NCBI GenBank assembly: GCA_022495005.1
Contig: JAGYXB010001055.1
Location: forward strand, 124,001-188,000
DNA from: Rhyacophila brunnea
Lineage: Eukaryota; Arthropoda; Insecta; Trichoptera; Rhyacophilidae
Direction: 5' to 3'
Length of the DNA: 64,000 nucleotides
Shown here: piece by piece, positions 31,770 through 43,284 of the stretch
How the letters are laid out: every line of letters starts with the position of its first letter
Numbering within the stretch: the first letter of the stretch is position 1
Translations under genes and position numbers: made by a program
Notes under the pieces: generated by a model
What the model was told of the DNA's origin: nothing
The model's input: only the letters and a program-made list of their open reading frames with translations
Database searches by the model: none

Positions 31770-32965
31770 TAGTTCCCTAATTTTTGGCCGATGCAGACGA
31801 TATTAGTGTGAAGCTTACTATAATGACAATGCAAAGCGAAATAACTGACAGTAAGCCTAATCATTAGTATTAATATATGGTTTCTGTTTTAGAAAGAATG
31901 TTTTCTTTTATATATTTGTTTTCTACTGTTTTAGTAGGTTTAGTAGTAACATACTTTTTCATAATATAGAAATATGGTTGCCCATTATCACTGATAACGT
32001 ACTTCCTTTTTATCCAACGTTGTTCATGAAGTTTTCTTTTCATCTAATAATTCCTATTGATTTTCCTTTAAAAGCTTTCCGTGTTTAAGCCTCTATTGAA
32101 CGAAGACTGTTAGTACTGACAACTCCAATTGAATTAAAATAACCCATTTGAGTAATCAACGGTTAGAAAAAGCTATTTATCCTTAACCCTTTCTCGCACA
32201 TGGTTTTTATTTTAATTTTAAATATTTATATTAATCATACCACTCAGCATTAATGACACGCTTTAGTATGTAGGTTTTGTTATTAAAACAAAACATTATA
32301 GCAATAATAATTGTCAGCGTTTCCTCATCATTATTTAGACCAGTAGTGTTTGTTTTGATTGAGAATTACGACAATATAATATATAGTAATATATTATCTA
32401 GGTACTACATTCATATAAATAAGAAGAAAAATCTATCAATCTACACTCAACTCATCGAGTCCGTCACGAGATGTTCTGCTATTTTTACGAGTTCTTCACT
32501 CGACATAGTATATCGATTATTTCATTCGAATCAAGCCTCTAATAATTAATCTATTGATCATATCGATCTCATCAATACATCATTCCCTTGCGATTATAAT
32601 CTCACGTTACCATCCTTATTATTCTATTCTTGTATCAACCAATAAACTCTCATCTCAATAACCAAGCCGCCACGACCTTCTATCATCACCACCTCAGCAA
32701 ACCTACAAATATTTTTGTGATAGAAAATTTTTATAATATTTATGAAGATATTGAGAAGGTTATTAGGAACGGTATGTTAGGAAAGTCTGCGTTATACGAT
32801 GATTCCTCCTTCCATTTACCTACCACCCTTCATCTCACACGTGAAAGTAGTCTGTGTCCCAGGGATGGAATATACCCTATTACCTTCTATTTTAATATAC
32901 CGAAAGGGAAAAGGAGAATCGGGATGGTCAGGAGACCGAAATCAAACAGTGTAGAGACAGCATCT
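31770..32965. other. No recognised feature
   Basis: AT-rich up to about 32600. An open frame at 32630-33013 (plus) runs into the next MITE and matches nothing I know. Confidence 0.45.
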
Positions 32966-32970
32966 CTAAG

Positions 32971-33353
32971 CCGGTTCTCACAGCAAAGCTCGTCTTGCCT
33001 TCAACGTGTCTAATACGTCGATGTGACGTCATCGTTTTTCACAAAACACACGTTGCCTGTTTGTTGCCTGTCACAATGGAGCTCTGCAGATTGGTCGAAT
33101 GCGATTTTTTAGTTTGAAAGAAACATATACTGTTGCATGCAAAGGCTACGAGTCAAAGACGCCAGGGTGCATACGAACACCCACGAATTGGTCATGACTA
33201 TACCGGTTCGCCGATCGCCATACCCAAATATCTATACGTTTCGAAGGTTACGTGCGACTGTGCGGTCTTAATATGCAACATCCGATCGACGTTCTTGGAA
33301 GGTTTGATTTATGGCTGTGCTGCAGATGAGGCGAGTTTAGATGTGAGAGCCGG
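32971..33353. mobile_element. piggyBac-like MITE, copy 2
   Basis: Left CCGGTTCTCACAGCAAAGCT and right GTTTAGATGTGAGAGCCGG are inverted termini. TTAA follows directly (33354-33357) and TAAG precedes. The interior matches 11741-12144 (ACGTCGATGTGACGT, GCAGATTGGTCGAATGCGA, ACGAATTGGTCAT), with several indels. TTAA adjacency at one end of both copies supports a piggyBac-type origin. Confidence 0.7.
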
Positions 33354-33359
33354 TTAATT

Positions 33360-34695
33360 CTAGGGTGGTGTATGAAACTTACGATAGGCAGAGGGGAGTA
33401 GAGACATTTCCCGGAGGCGACGACGACCCACATTAGGTTGTAATGGCGATGATTTATGAATGAATATTTACGTATTGCAGTCAATAATCCAATTAACCAA
33501 TATATGTATAGGTGGAAACCTACCTATATATTTATTGTCTGTGGACCTTTTTCTCTCTGTGCATATTATTTATTTTTCCATCACTCCCTTTTTTTATAAA
33601 ATTCAAATTACATTTGGATTCTTTTTTTAATTTTTGTAAGTATTGGCGATAAGTCTTAGTTAACCATTAAGTTAAAATACAAATAATGAAATATATTTGG
33701 CGAATAAATTTAATTATACACATTTATAATAATACTAACAATATTATATAAGAGAATATTAATTAAATGCCATTCGTCATCCATTTACAAGTGTGAAGGC
33801 TCAAAGTAACATTAAAGTATTATGGAAAACATTCACGTAGAGATAGTTGCTTCTGTTGCGTTTGGCATTATAGGGGTTTTATAATACAAATAGCCCGGCC
33901 GTTTAAATACGCCTCGTCAAACATTAGAGAACAGGGGCGGCGTTAGACGCAGGGCGTTTTCCGGCGCCGCAAATGAACCGGTAACCCTTTTGATGTAAAG
34001 CGCTGCGGCTTCGGTCAGCAATTCAGCCACGCTACTGCCCGTCGACCACCACTAGTTTTGACAGGGCTGCAATAGTATTATTTGTGTTACAATGAAAATT
34101 ATATTTTAAACATTTTCTCATCCGGGTGAGTCTACCACATTATTGATGTAATAGTATATTTGTGTGGATTATGGTTTCAACCGTAAACGGTAAAAGGGTC
34201 GATAGCGGCACTATAAATGAGAGTTTCTTAAAACGGTTTTAATCACTTCTTGTCATATTTTTTATAATATTATCCTTTTTTTAGATAAACAATTGAATAC
34301 CTTGAAAGAAGAACCACTTAAATCACCTTAAGTGGTTTTTCGGTTATCGTTGTATTTAGCAAGGTTTATAACCTGGCTATTAGCTCTCAAAAAATTATTT
34401 CTGTATTTGGTCAATAGAGCTCGTTATATTGATTTAAGTTGGGACACCTCACAAGTTGTTCTTCCATCTAAGATTTTGCGGCCATTTAGGTGGTATCATA
34501 ACCTCACTTTTATCTGTCAGATACATTTGTAATTGTTCTTTAAACATATATTTTCGTTTTTTAACCATAAGCAGACATCATATAATATCAAGAAGTAGTA
34601 GAAGATAGCAAGACATGTAATTATGATTGATTATTCACATAATGATCATTCAGAGTGACAATCGTACACTAAATGAAACAATCTTGGATGCATCT
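33360..34695. other. No recognised feature; GC-rich patch 33890-34070
   Basis: The patch includes AACAGGGGCGGCGTTAGACG and GGCGCCGCAAATG. Its start resembles a worn hAT end, but I could not find a partner end. A short perfect hairpin, AACCACTTAAATCACCTTAAGTGGTT, written here as stems AACCACTTAA/TTAAGTGGTT, lies at 34310-34337. The rest is AT-rich. Confidence 0.4.
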
Positions 34696-34699
34696 GATA

Positions 34700-35085
34700 G
34701 TGACAATGTCGTATCAAAAAATCTTGGAAGGAAACGTAAAAAGTGTAAAGAAAATTAGAAGAAGGAAGTAGCTAAGTAAAAAAGGAATTCTAGTGTAACA
34801 TTACAGCAAGTACTGAGAAAAAAGTTAATGGAAAATCTTTTGTTTCTGTCCAAAAGTGATGTCGAAAAAAGTGCTCGGCTAAAATTGGTGTGTATTTCAA
34901 AAAGAGTTTTTTGATAATCTTTGGAACATTGGTAATAAAAATGTCCAAGATACTGCTCTTTTGGCGCTTATAGATACAATAAAAATGATAAAGCAATGTA
35001 ATACTACAAAATCCGGGAAAAATAGACAACATTCCTCTGTATACAACTCTCTGTGTTCTCGAAAACGAATAAATAGTTTGTAATG
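34700..35085 (+). pseudogene. Decayed coding remnant of an unknown basic, Cys-containing protein
   Basis: Across three shifting plus-strand frames I read GRKRKKCKEN (stop) KKEVAK, then TASTEKKVNGKSFVSVQK (stop) CRKKCSAKIGV, then EFFDNLWNIGNKNVQDTALL. The pattern (basic RKRK start, K-rich centre, CRKKC pair, then an aromatic FFDNLWN block) resembles multi-copy insect proteins of unknown function that start RKR.P..WK...RK..RNSGK.Y. I cannot name the family or its role. Stops and frame changes make it nonfunctional. It could come from a transposon or from a retrocopy of a host gene. Confidence 0.35.
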
Positions 35086-35089
35086 TGTA

Positions 35090-35607
35090 ACTTATGTTTT
35101 TTTAAGTCCGATTAAATATAATTATTCTTTAAAACACATTTTTGTTAAATTTATTACCATTTCCTATACATAATTTATCATTTTGTTCCACTATTTATTT
35201 AAAAAAACACATTTCTATAATTTGTACCCTGCTGTGTGGAATAACAACTTAAGACCTTGGGTCATTTACAAGGCTATATTTTCTTTACTAAGACAATAAA
35301 AATATTATTTTTTTATTACTTAAGTAGCTGAATAATATAAAAATATTATATCAAGAGCATATATATGTAAACATATCCTATAATAGAAAGAAAATGTTTC
35401 AAAATGTTTAACACTGAATATCTCAGAACAAGCTTTTGAGGGTTAAGTGGTTCTTCTTACAAGGTCCTCAATTGCTTTTTTATAGTAGGAGTAAAGAACA
35501 CACAAGTTCTATAAAGCAACATCGAAGTATGTTAGTTTGGTACTACGATTTCTTTTTTAAATGTGAAAAAACCACTAAAATTATTAAGCACTTTCTAGAG
35601 ACTATTT
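35090..35607. other. No recognised feature
   Basis: AT-rich, nothing recognised. Confidence 0.5.
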
Positions 35608-35618
35608 TTACTAATCGC

Positions 35619-36283
35619 CATTATGATACCCACCATCGCCATACCCACCATCGAGAGGTTTCAGAAGAAATTGTTGAGACTTCTTTATTTGAGGTTGTAC
35701 GGATACTATATGTGGCTTTATCCAACTGACTTTCTCTTAGGCATGCTTACATACTGCAGTTTACAATTTAGAAGAAATCTTTATTTAGCTACGTATTTTT
35801 TTCGACTTATACGAGGTATTAATGAGAACTCTGCCATTCTGGGCAGTGTTGACCTGTGTGTCCCTGATAACTATCTTAGAAATAGAGAACATCAGTTGTT
35901 TATTCTCCCAAGGGGCAGAACCAACCTGCCACTGGTAATGCCAATTGGGAGAGTGATAACTATGTTCAACGAAATTGCTTCGGGTGTTGATATATTCCAC
36001 CTACGTGAGGATGAGTATAGGTGGACGTTGTTTTATAAATTCTTAAAATAGGGTCTGCTTAACTCATCCGGTGTACTTCCCTGTACCTATCTAATTAATA
36101 TTTTGTATGTACATATTTCTACTGTTTAATAACATACTATCTATCTCTTTTTATGTAATACTGTTTTATATTTCTTTGTTTCTAAATTTCATGTTGTGAA
36201 CGTCTTAAACTTATAATTTGTAATGTCCACAATATGTTAAAAATAAATAAATTGAAATTGAATCGCCAAAACCCATCATAATA
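35619..36283 (+). pseudogene. Jockey-like retrotransposon 3' end, copy 2
   Basis: A 5'-truncated copy of the family at 27850-28920. The frame is open from about 35623 to 36051: IERFQKKLLRLLYLRLYGYY, TYCSLQFRRNLYLATYFFRL, NLPLVMPIGRVITMFNEIA, then EDEYRWTLFYKFLK and stop. The 3' untranslated part contains TTGTGAACGTCTTAAACTTA and ends in AAATAAATAAATTGAAATTG. TTTACTAATCG stands at 35608-35618 and 36284-36294, a possible 11-base target duplication. Only the extreme C-terminus is encoded, so it is inactive, but it is better preserved than copy 1. Confidence 0.8.
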
Positions 36284-36294
36284 TTTACTAATCG

Positions 36295-36540
36295 TTAGTA
36301 TGTACCCCCACCATAATTATTCGCAACTTATAGCAACATGTAAAGTAAACCGTAAAACTTCGTGCTTAATGACAAATAAGAATAAGAGCATGAGTGTGCC
36401 CCTTTGTTCTGTTTTGATATTTATTTTGCTGGATACATTTTTACTTGGTAACTTGTGTGAACTCTTCTCTCGTTTAAAGAGGCTTGGTGGTTAGTGCGAG
36501 TAGTGAGTACTAATGATTAGTATTAAGCCCGAGCAAACAA
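36295..36540. other. No recognised feature
   Basis: A 64-codon frame here is not recognisable. Confidence 0.45.
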
Positions 36541-36544
36541 TCCT

Positions 36545-36765
36545 TACTACAGTGCCCGCGATGAACGAGCGGTAATGTATCGGCATATAATGTCGTGGGT
36601 TCGAATCCGAGTCTGGAAGTTTATCTTGTAGCTGTTATTTGGCAGTATGTATTCTAACCCAGATTCTAACCTAATTTAACATATTAAGCAAGTGGCTAAC
36701 ATTCATTTCTCTTTAAAAAAAAGTTGTTATACAACCTCCATCCTGAAGAGGTACGTATCCTCCGA
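36545..36765 (+). repeat. SINE-B copy (tRNA-derived)
   Basis: The tRNA-like head has GATGAACGAGCGGTAATG (box A region) and a perfect box B GGTTCGAATCC. The tail has TAAGCAAGTGGCTAACATTC and CAACCTCCATCCTGAAGAGG, matching 1775-1940 and 52805-52985 on the other strand. The head differs from those copies, so the same tail occurs with more than one tRNA-like head. Confidence 0.65.
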
Positions 36766-36769
36766 TTAT

Positions 36770-37080
36770 GTTCGAATATGGTAATTTACGTGTTTTACTT
36801 ATATGCACAATGATGAAGTGCTTGATCACAATAAATGATCCGTGAAAATATGTTTTAAAGAAGTACCTACAAATATCGTGACAGTAATAATTTATGATAA
36901 ACGTAATAAGTATTAATAATATTGTTATTTTATGAAGTTTTTACATTACCTGAATACCTAATTAAGTTTGTTTAATTTTTAGATTTTTGTACTCATTCCC
37001 ACAATAATTATTAGTTTGGTAAACAGGAATTATAAAGTATTTAATGCTTGCGATACCTAATATTAAATTTAACATAAATT
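36770..37080. other. No recognised feature
   Basis: AT-rich, nothing recognised. Confidence 0.5.
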
Positions 37081-37084
37081 CAAA

Positions 37085-37765
37085 TTCAAAAAAAAATTAC
37101 GTACAACGAACATTACAAATTATGAATTGAAGACGTTCACAACATGGCATTAAAAAAAAGAAATAGTATTAAAACAGTGTAAAGAAGAAAGAAATAAATG
37201 CAGTATCACAAAAACAGTATAAAAAGTAAATAGATACACGCACTATAAAGCATGGAACCACACCAGATGAGCTAAGTGGGCCCTATTTTAAGAATTCATT
37301 AAACAACGGCCACCTATAGTCATCCTCACGCAAGTGGAATATATCAACATCCGAAGCGATTTGGTTCAACAGAGTTATTACTCTCCCAATTGACATCACC
37401 AATGGCAGGGTAGTTCTGCACTTTGTGAGAACAAACAACCGATCAGGGACATACAAGTCAATACTCAAGAATGGCAAAGTACTAATTTACACCATGTACC
37501 TATACCTAAGTCGAAAAAAATACGTGGCCAAATATTGATATCTTCTAGTATTTAAACTACAGTATGTAAATATACCTAAGAGAAAAAATCCAGTTGAATA
37601 AAGTCACAGATAGTATCCATATAACCCTAAATAAGTAGTCTTAAAATTTTCTTTTGAACTCGCTCCACCATAAGGCCGTATTTCAACTAATGCGGGGTCC
37701 AAAAAAATCGACCCACTCTCAATCCGGCGTATAACTAAGGAATTATAAATAAATTTGAATACCTA
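37085..37765 (-). pseudogene. Jockey-like retrotransposon 3' end, copy 3
   Basis: Minus-strand copy of the family at 27850 and 35619. From the 5' side it has the frame around TTGAAATACGGCCTTATGG, then decayed coding sequence. It continues with CRTTLPLVMSIGRVITLLNQ and REDDYRWPLFNEFLK up to the stop near 37283. The 3' untranslated part follows, with TTGTGAACGTCTTCAATTCA and a short AT-rich tail near 37090. Several frameshifts and stops separate the blocks. It is the oldest looking of the three. Confidence 0.75.
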
Positions 37766-37769
37766 CCCC

Positions 37770-38425
37770 ATTCTGAATCAAATATACCTTGTAATACCTA
37801 CACAATGTTATTCCCCTGAAAATGAATACAAGCCAAGTTACATTATTTCACCTTTATGGGCCATAACGTCCATGTATATTTTACGACATTTTCTGTGCAG
37901 CCCTAATAAATACCCTGACCTAATGCAATTTTAACGGATGAAGCGCGTTTTCAGTGAATTTCAACCAAAACTTGCCTAGGGAAGGTCATTGTAGGCATTA
38001 TTACACCATATATGGGAAATCGGTTTGAATTTATTAAATGAGCTACGTCATTTTATATCAAACCGATACTGGGTGAATTTAATGGTAACGATTATTAATA
38101 GTGATTGAGTAAAGCAGCGATTTTCAAAATGGTGTTATGCGAGAGATTACTAATGGTACATGAATAACTAGTCCGAATTAGTGTTTTGTTTTCTCAAGGT
38201 ACACTGGCATTGGTAATACTAAATAAATAGAAAGGCAATAACTGTAAATTGAGCTTTGTTGAACGTTGTATTATATATATATATTTAAATACAATATATT
38301 ACATATTATACAGCTCATTCGGTGTATAATAAAGCTGTCAGTATTATCTGATATTTGATAAGTACCACTTGGTACGTACGAGTAGGTACCTATTTCTTGA
38401 CCTACTTTTGAATCATTCAGAATTA
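37770..38425. other. No recognised feature
   Basis: AT-rich, nothing recognised. Confidence 0.5.
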
Positions 38426-38426
38426 T

Positions 38427-38683
38427 TCGCACCGTGAGTGTAAAACCAAGGCATCTGCAAATTTTTCAATTTCGAGATTAAATGCAAAACAACTGCAAAA
38501 GTCGTGAACTTGATAATGTAAAAGTGAAGTAACTGAAATAACATGCAATATAATGTAGCTATAAACCAAATATTATGTTCTTTTTTTTAGAAACTATTTC
38601 TCCTAACAAAACGAAGACTTCAAACCCAAATATATCCAAAATATGTATTTTGCAGCTGCCTTGGTTTTACACTCACGGTGCGA
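38427..38683. mobile_element. MITE with TCGCACCGTGAGTGTAAAAC termini
   Basis: Left TCGCACCGTGAGTGTAAAAC and right GTTTTACACTCACGGTGCGA are exact inverse copies. The match continues inward through CAAGGCATCTGCAAA with one insertion. The core is AT-rich and noncoding. The target duplication is unclear. Confidence 0.8.
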
Positions 38684-38842
38684 TATATAAATACACACGA
38701 AATGATTATATTTTTAATTTGCTTACCTACTTAGGTATTCTCTTTCCCTTGTTTTTCGGTGGTTTTTAGTACGTATTTTTTAGTGTTTTATTTGAACATG
38801 CTATATGGCCATAAGTTTATGCTAGAACCGCTCCGAGTGAAC

Positions 38843-39448
38843 CAGTGACGTCCATTGGGGGTAGGCAGATTGAGCGTCGCTTGGTGGCGGCAGTTACTCG
38901 AAGGGCGGCAAATCGAGGAGAATCATTAGATATATATAGAAATAGTTAATTATCTAAACTTAGTAATAACGGAAATATCTTTCCACTAAAAAAATCAGCT
39001 CACTGGTTGGAAGCAAAATGTATTAATTAGCATAAAAGGTTTAACAGGACTATAATTTTTTGTCGCTTCGCGATGTCTAGTTTACTTCCGTTGTCCTTGA
39101 ACATCACGTCCTTGATGACCAACAATGTCACGTGCAGATTTAAGAATTATATTTGAATTATAGATACGTACATACTTACCTAATTAATGTACCTATCTAA
39201 AAATTTTAGAGTTTTGAAAGTTTTCAGGTGTATTTTTAAATGTATTTGAAGCCATGGACTCGCAATATTGTCTATTGAAGTAGAGATGACATTTACCTAA
39301 ATTAATTGTTGTGGTAAATTTTGTTTGTAATGTACGAGAATTTCTTAAATATTGGAGTCATGGAAGGATAATAAAAAAAAAATTGTATAAAAATGGGGTG
39401 GCATTTTGGCGCTGCCTAGGGGCGGCATTTTGTGTAGGGACGTCACTG
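38843..39448. mobile_element. hAT-type nonautonomous element, perfect 8-bp duplication
   Basis: Starts CAGTGACGTCC and ends GGACGTCACTG, an exact 11-base inverse. GAGTGAAC stands directly outside both ends (38835-38842 and 39449-39456), a perfect 8-bp target duplication. Subterminal GGCGGCA words occur at both ends. The core is AT-rich and noncoding. Its termini differ from the CAGTGGCGAAG family, so it is a separate hAT group. Confidence 0.92.
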
Positions 39449-39459
39449 GAGTGAACTAT

Positions 39460-41010
39460 GATATGGCAATAATAATATGTCTATATAAACATGCAAACCT
39501 AGGGGCGTCAAGTTATATGAAAGTATGTTGAAGCAGGTAGGTTATATAAAAAAAATGTATGGTGAGGCAGGCTGATAATCAAATTTCGGCAAAATTAACG
39601 TTAACGTTATTAATTATATGGGTACGTTATAAAGACCAAAGTGAATTCTCCGTGATGTCTACATTTTTTTTATCGCGTCGCTATTTCTCGCAAGTTGTCG
39701 GCTATTGTTGGCCTGCTTCATTCAGTATTGTATGAGAATGCCGGTTCTTTGCCCCTCTTTTTATTTAATACCTCTATAATGCAAACTGATCACTATACTT
39801 GAGACTTTTCGTTAAATGCCTTTCAGATATTCTTTAATATTACGTAGTTAACAAAAAAGTTTATTTTATAATTCAGAAGTAAATAATATAAATCTTCTAA
39901 TATCCTTTTTCTTCATTGCTAAGGAAATTGATCACTGAAATTACAGACGTTGCCAACAATTTCTTTTCATCTAGAGCAATTCTACGCTGATCTAGTTGCT
40001 TCAGTTAATGTTAATTCAGTCGCTTTCTTGGTGGTTTCTGGAAGACGCGAGTCTTCGCAACTTCCTTCCTTAGACGTCACCAGAGATAACTCTTCTTTTC
40101 AGTCTTCTATGATCTCTTCTTACCACATGGCTGATGAATTAACGAACGCAACTTTTATATTTGGTTGAGAGACGTTCATTGATTCCAAGCTCTTGAGCTC
40201 AAAAAGACATTATGTACGACTTGTGCAAATACAAATCCTTACTGTAAATCAAACAAAATTATTGAATGGACACTGATCTAAAGAATAAGAAAACGTTATC
40301 CTATAATTGACTACATACCTATAAATTTCTATATAATTTCACTCAATGTATTTTTTCTGTAAATTAATTATTATTTCAATTTTAGAAAGTTTACTTCATC
40401 ATCCAGTTAAACATATTATGACAACATTTTAAAATTTAATGTTTGCCTAAATACTTACTTAAATATTTTTAATGACAATTTAATTTTATTGTAACCACAC
40501 AGATAATTAACATCTAAGATGTGCATATACTATTAAAATTTTTAATTAGATTTTAAATATCTATTCTACTTATGCCGTTTTGTAAAGTGCATAATAAAAA
40601 TAATTTCTGTTTGCTATGAAATATATAAGTAGGTAGTAAATGTTAAATTTTTCTTACAGTTTCCTATAAACTTTAAGTATGACTAACCTCAGACGGATTC
40701 GCTGGAATTTAATTTGTGGTACTTTGTAACTTTATTTTATATCTGTCGTTAAAGTAAACTCCATTAAAAATATCTAATTTCCGCACCACACCGCTCAATA
40801 ATATTTAGTTATATTTGTTGGAATTCACCCTGAACACTGGAATACCTCGTAATATGTCTACAACTTATCGAATTAATCAATTCTTACTGAACTTTGACCA
40901 TTTATTTTGGACTAGCATTGACCCACATTTTTTCACAACCACCTATCTTATATAATACGTGATAATCCATTGATTTATTTCTAAGTTTAATACAAAACGA
41001 TCGCTTAATC
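39460..41010. other. No recognised feature
   Basis: AT-rich. An open frame at 39950-40168 is not recognisable. Confidence 0.5.
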
Positions 41011-41014
41011 TTCA

Positions 41015-41165
41015 AACCGGCTAACTCCACTTTAGTTTACTAATTTTTTAGAAAGGAGAAAAAAATTAATAATTTAACTATCGAGCGGAATTTATCAATT
41101 TCAAAAATACCTGCAGTTGGCTGTTTTGTGTGAAGAACGGTAACGCATTTATTTATTAAACCTTA
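41015..41165. mobile_element. Short relative of the compound MITE at 15 kb
   Basis: Left AATCTTCAAACCGGCTAACT and right GCAGTTGGCTGTTTTG resemble the ends of 15022-15592. The interior TTTAACTATCGAGCGGAATT matches that element inverted (15505-15540). It lacks the telomere-type inner hairpin. Confidence 0.5.
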
Positions 41166-41169
41166 CGGT

Positions 41170-41945
41170 TAGACCTTTGGTACCGGACTGACATATTGAT
41201 GTCATGTAATTGAGTGTTTTATACAGATTCGATACAATAGAAAATGCTGTTGTCACTATTTGCATATTGTGATATCTTGCTTACTAGGTTTATTTTGCAA
41301 TGCATGGCTTGTTTGTAAATTGTCAATTAAGCAGTTTTAATAATTAGCAAGATTGATTTTCATGTAAACAATTTTGTGCATATCATGTGTTTTGTAAATT
41401 ATAAATAATTATTTAAAATAATTATTTTGCTAATCTGAATCTGCTACTTGAAGCAAACAATTAATTTCATTTATTAAACAAGAAAAACTAAATATCAATA
41501 AAATAATTATAATAATACCTATTCCTTTGGATACTCCATATAATGGGTAGTTATATTGTCTAATCAAAAGAAGCTTTTTAGTTCTTCTATAATGTGTAAT
41601 TGAACCAAAATAATATGAGTTATTCCACAGTTAAAAATTAAATACGTGGATGAGAACTGAAATAATAGGTAAGACAATGTATCTCGCACTAGAATGTAAT
41701 AGTTAAATCTAATAAATGTTCATAGAAATATGCCATACTATAATACGGCTGTGTTGACTTAGTGTACAATAATGAATTAATTAACATTTCTGGGAGTTAT
41801 TGTTATGTCTAGACTCTGATATTATAATGTATGTATATTAAACTTATAATAACTGCTATTCGTCACCTATAGGATATAAACTTAGTATGCATATTAAATT
41901 ATCACACTACCATTGAATTAAAACGAAATATCACTCTAATTTTAC
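41170..41945. other. No recognised feature
   Basis: AT-rich, nothing recognised. Confidence 0.5.
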
Positions 41946-41954
41946 CCATGGATT

Positions 41955-42085
41955 TAACCATCATCATCATCATAATAAATGGCCCAATAGCTCAAGGCGG
42001 GTCCTAGCCTCACCACAAACCTCCTCGATCTCTCCATATTCTGGTACAGTATTCTTCAGCGCAGCTACTCTCAACAGTTAGCACG
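41955..42085 (-). repeat. Probable non-LTR 3' region, decayed
   Basis: ATCATCATCATCAT, then GGCCCAATAGCTCAAGGCGG and GTCCTAGCCTCACCACAAAC. This layout of CAT units and a TGGCACAAC-GCTC...GGTCCTGGCCTC block is common at the reverse strand of insect endonuclease-RT 3' ends. No coding block is readable, so the call is weak. Confidence 0.35.
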
Positions 42086-42129
42086 TTTCTATTATTTTCA
42101 TTGTTCAAAATTAACACGGAAGGCATTCC

Positions 42130-42655
42130 ATACACAAGGCGGTTATCGACGGCTATCGGTGGTTATCTACAATAAAATGGTAAATTCGTAATACGGTGAA
42201 AATTTCGGTTGGTTGACATATCGGTCAAAATAAATGTTCGTGCTGTTTCTACCCGAACCCAAAATTCTATATTGAAACGTCAAACATATCTAAATAACCT
42301 ACAATTTTATTAGCCATTTATTGTCATTGCGATTGCAACATGTAGTAAAACAAATATTATGTTACTACCAGCTGACTAGCCACTCGAAATTTAACAGCTC
42401 GCATAAATTACTTATTACTACAAGTTGATAATTAGGTACCTACTATAAATGGCCGTGACGTAATTATTTTTCAATACAGTCGTATCTTCTATCTCGATTT
42501 TATTCTCAATAATATGAAAAATTGACGTACTCTATCTCGCTCTAAAAGTTAACACAGCCAAGAGAGGGGCAGTTAAAAGATAGAACTTTTTGACAGTTCA
42601 GACGGTTAATTTATTGTAATAATTAACAGTCTGAATACATAAAATGATAAATGTG
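42130..42655. mobile_element. Longer relative of the MITE at 2841-3037
   Basis: The left end ATACACAAGGCGGTTATCG matches that MITE. Interior words ACACAGCCAAGAGAGGGGC and ATACATAAAATGATAAA are shared, partly inverted. The right terminus expected after GATAAA is missing, so one end is lost. It carries about 330 extra bases and no coding frame. Confidence 0.6.
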
Positions 42656-42729
42656 ATATATTTTACATAATATGTAGCTCTTTTTGGATATTAAGTGATA
42701 TGTTAGAATAGCCTCGCAGGTGTCTGCGC

Positions 42730-43100
42730 CGGCTGCTCTAGCAGCTTTATTTACACCGTCTAACCACCGGAGTCTGGACCTGCCAATCGACATACAACCG
42801 TCTGGTCTGGTCTGGTATTCAAGGATTCCTCTCGGCGGTTGAGCACCATTCATGCTACATGACCGTCCATCGGACTCCATCAAAACTAACGAATGCAGAA
42901 ATACATAATTCTTGGAAGAGATTGTAGAGCTCCATGTTATGCCGAATACGCCAGTCTTCTATTATTGTAGTATGAGCCCATATATCCTACGCACCACGTT
43001 TCTCTCGAATATATCAAGCGCACGCTCATCGCCCTTGGTGAGAGTCCAACACTCCGACGCGTTTGTCAGTATTAGTCGGATCGGCGTCTTTTACATCAAG
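42730..43100 (-). pseudogene. Non-LTR RT C-terminal remnant
   Basis: Minus-strand frames read SECWTLTKGDERALDIFERN, VVRRIYGLI, NMELYNLF in another frame, then EYQTRPDGCMSIGRSRLRWL and DGVNKAARAAG. This is the usual order (ECWTLTK.DE, FERKVLRRIYG, ELY.LY, RPDG.R..GR.RLRWLDGV) of the region after the RT domain of insect endonuclease-RT elements. Two stops and at least one frameshift lie between blocks. It belongs to the same broad group as the remnants at 10.6 and 54.9 kb. No catalytic motif is left. Confidence 0.65.
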
Positions 43101-43284
43101 TGTTGTCATGTGGAGACTAGACATAACCACTCTAACATTACTTAAATCCAGATCAAAAAAGTGTCGATACTTTGATGTCGATAATTCAATATTATTCATT
43201 ATTCAATATGAAGGCACTACTTATGAGTAGAGTTGGATATTTCCCGAGAAAATCTCAATCTCGAGATTCAATCAAGAATTTAAG

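Noticed and set aside
32630..33013. 127-codon open frame
   Set aside because: Its end runs into a MITE and the rest has no recognisable domain.
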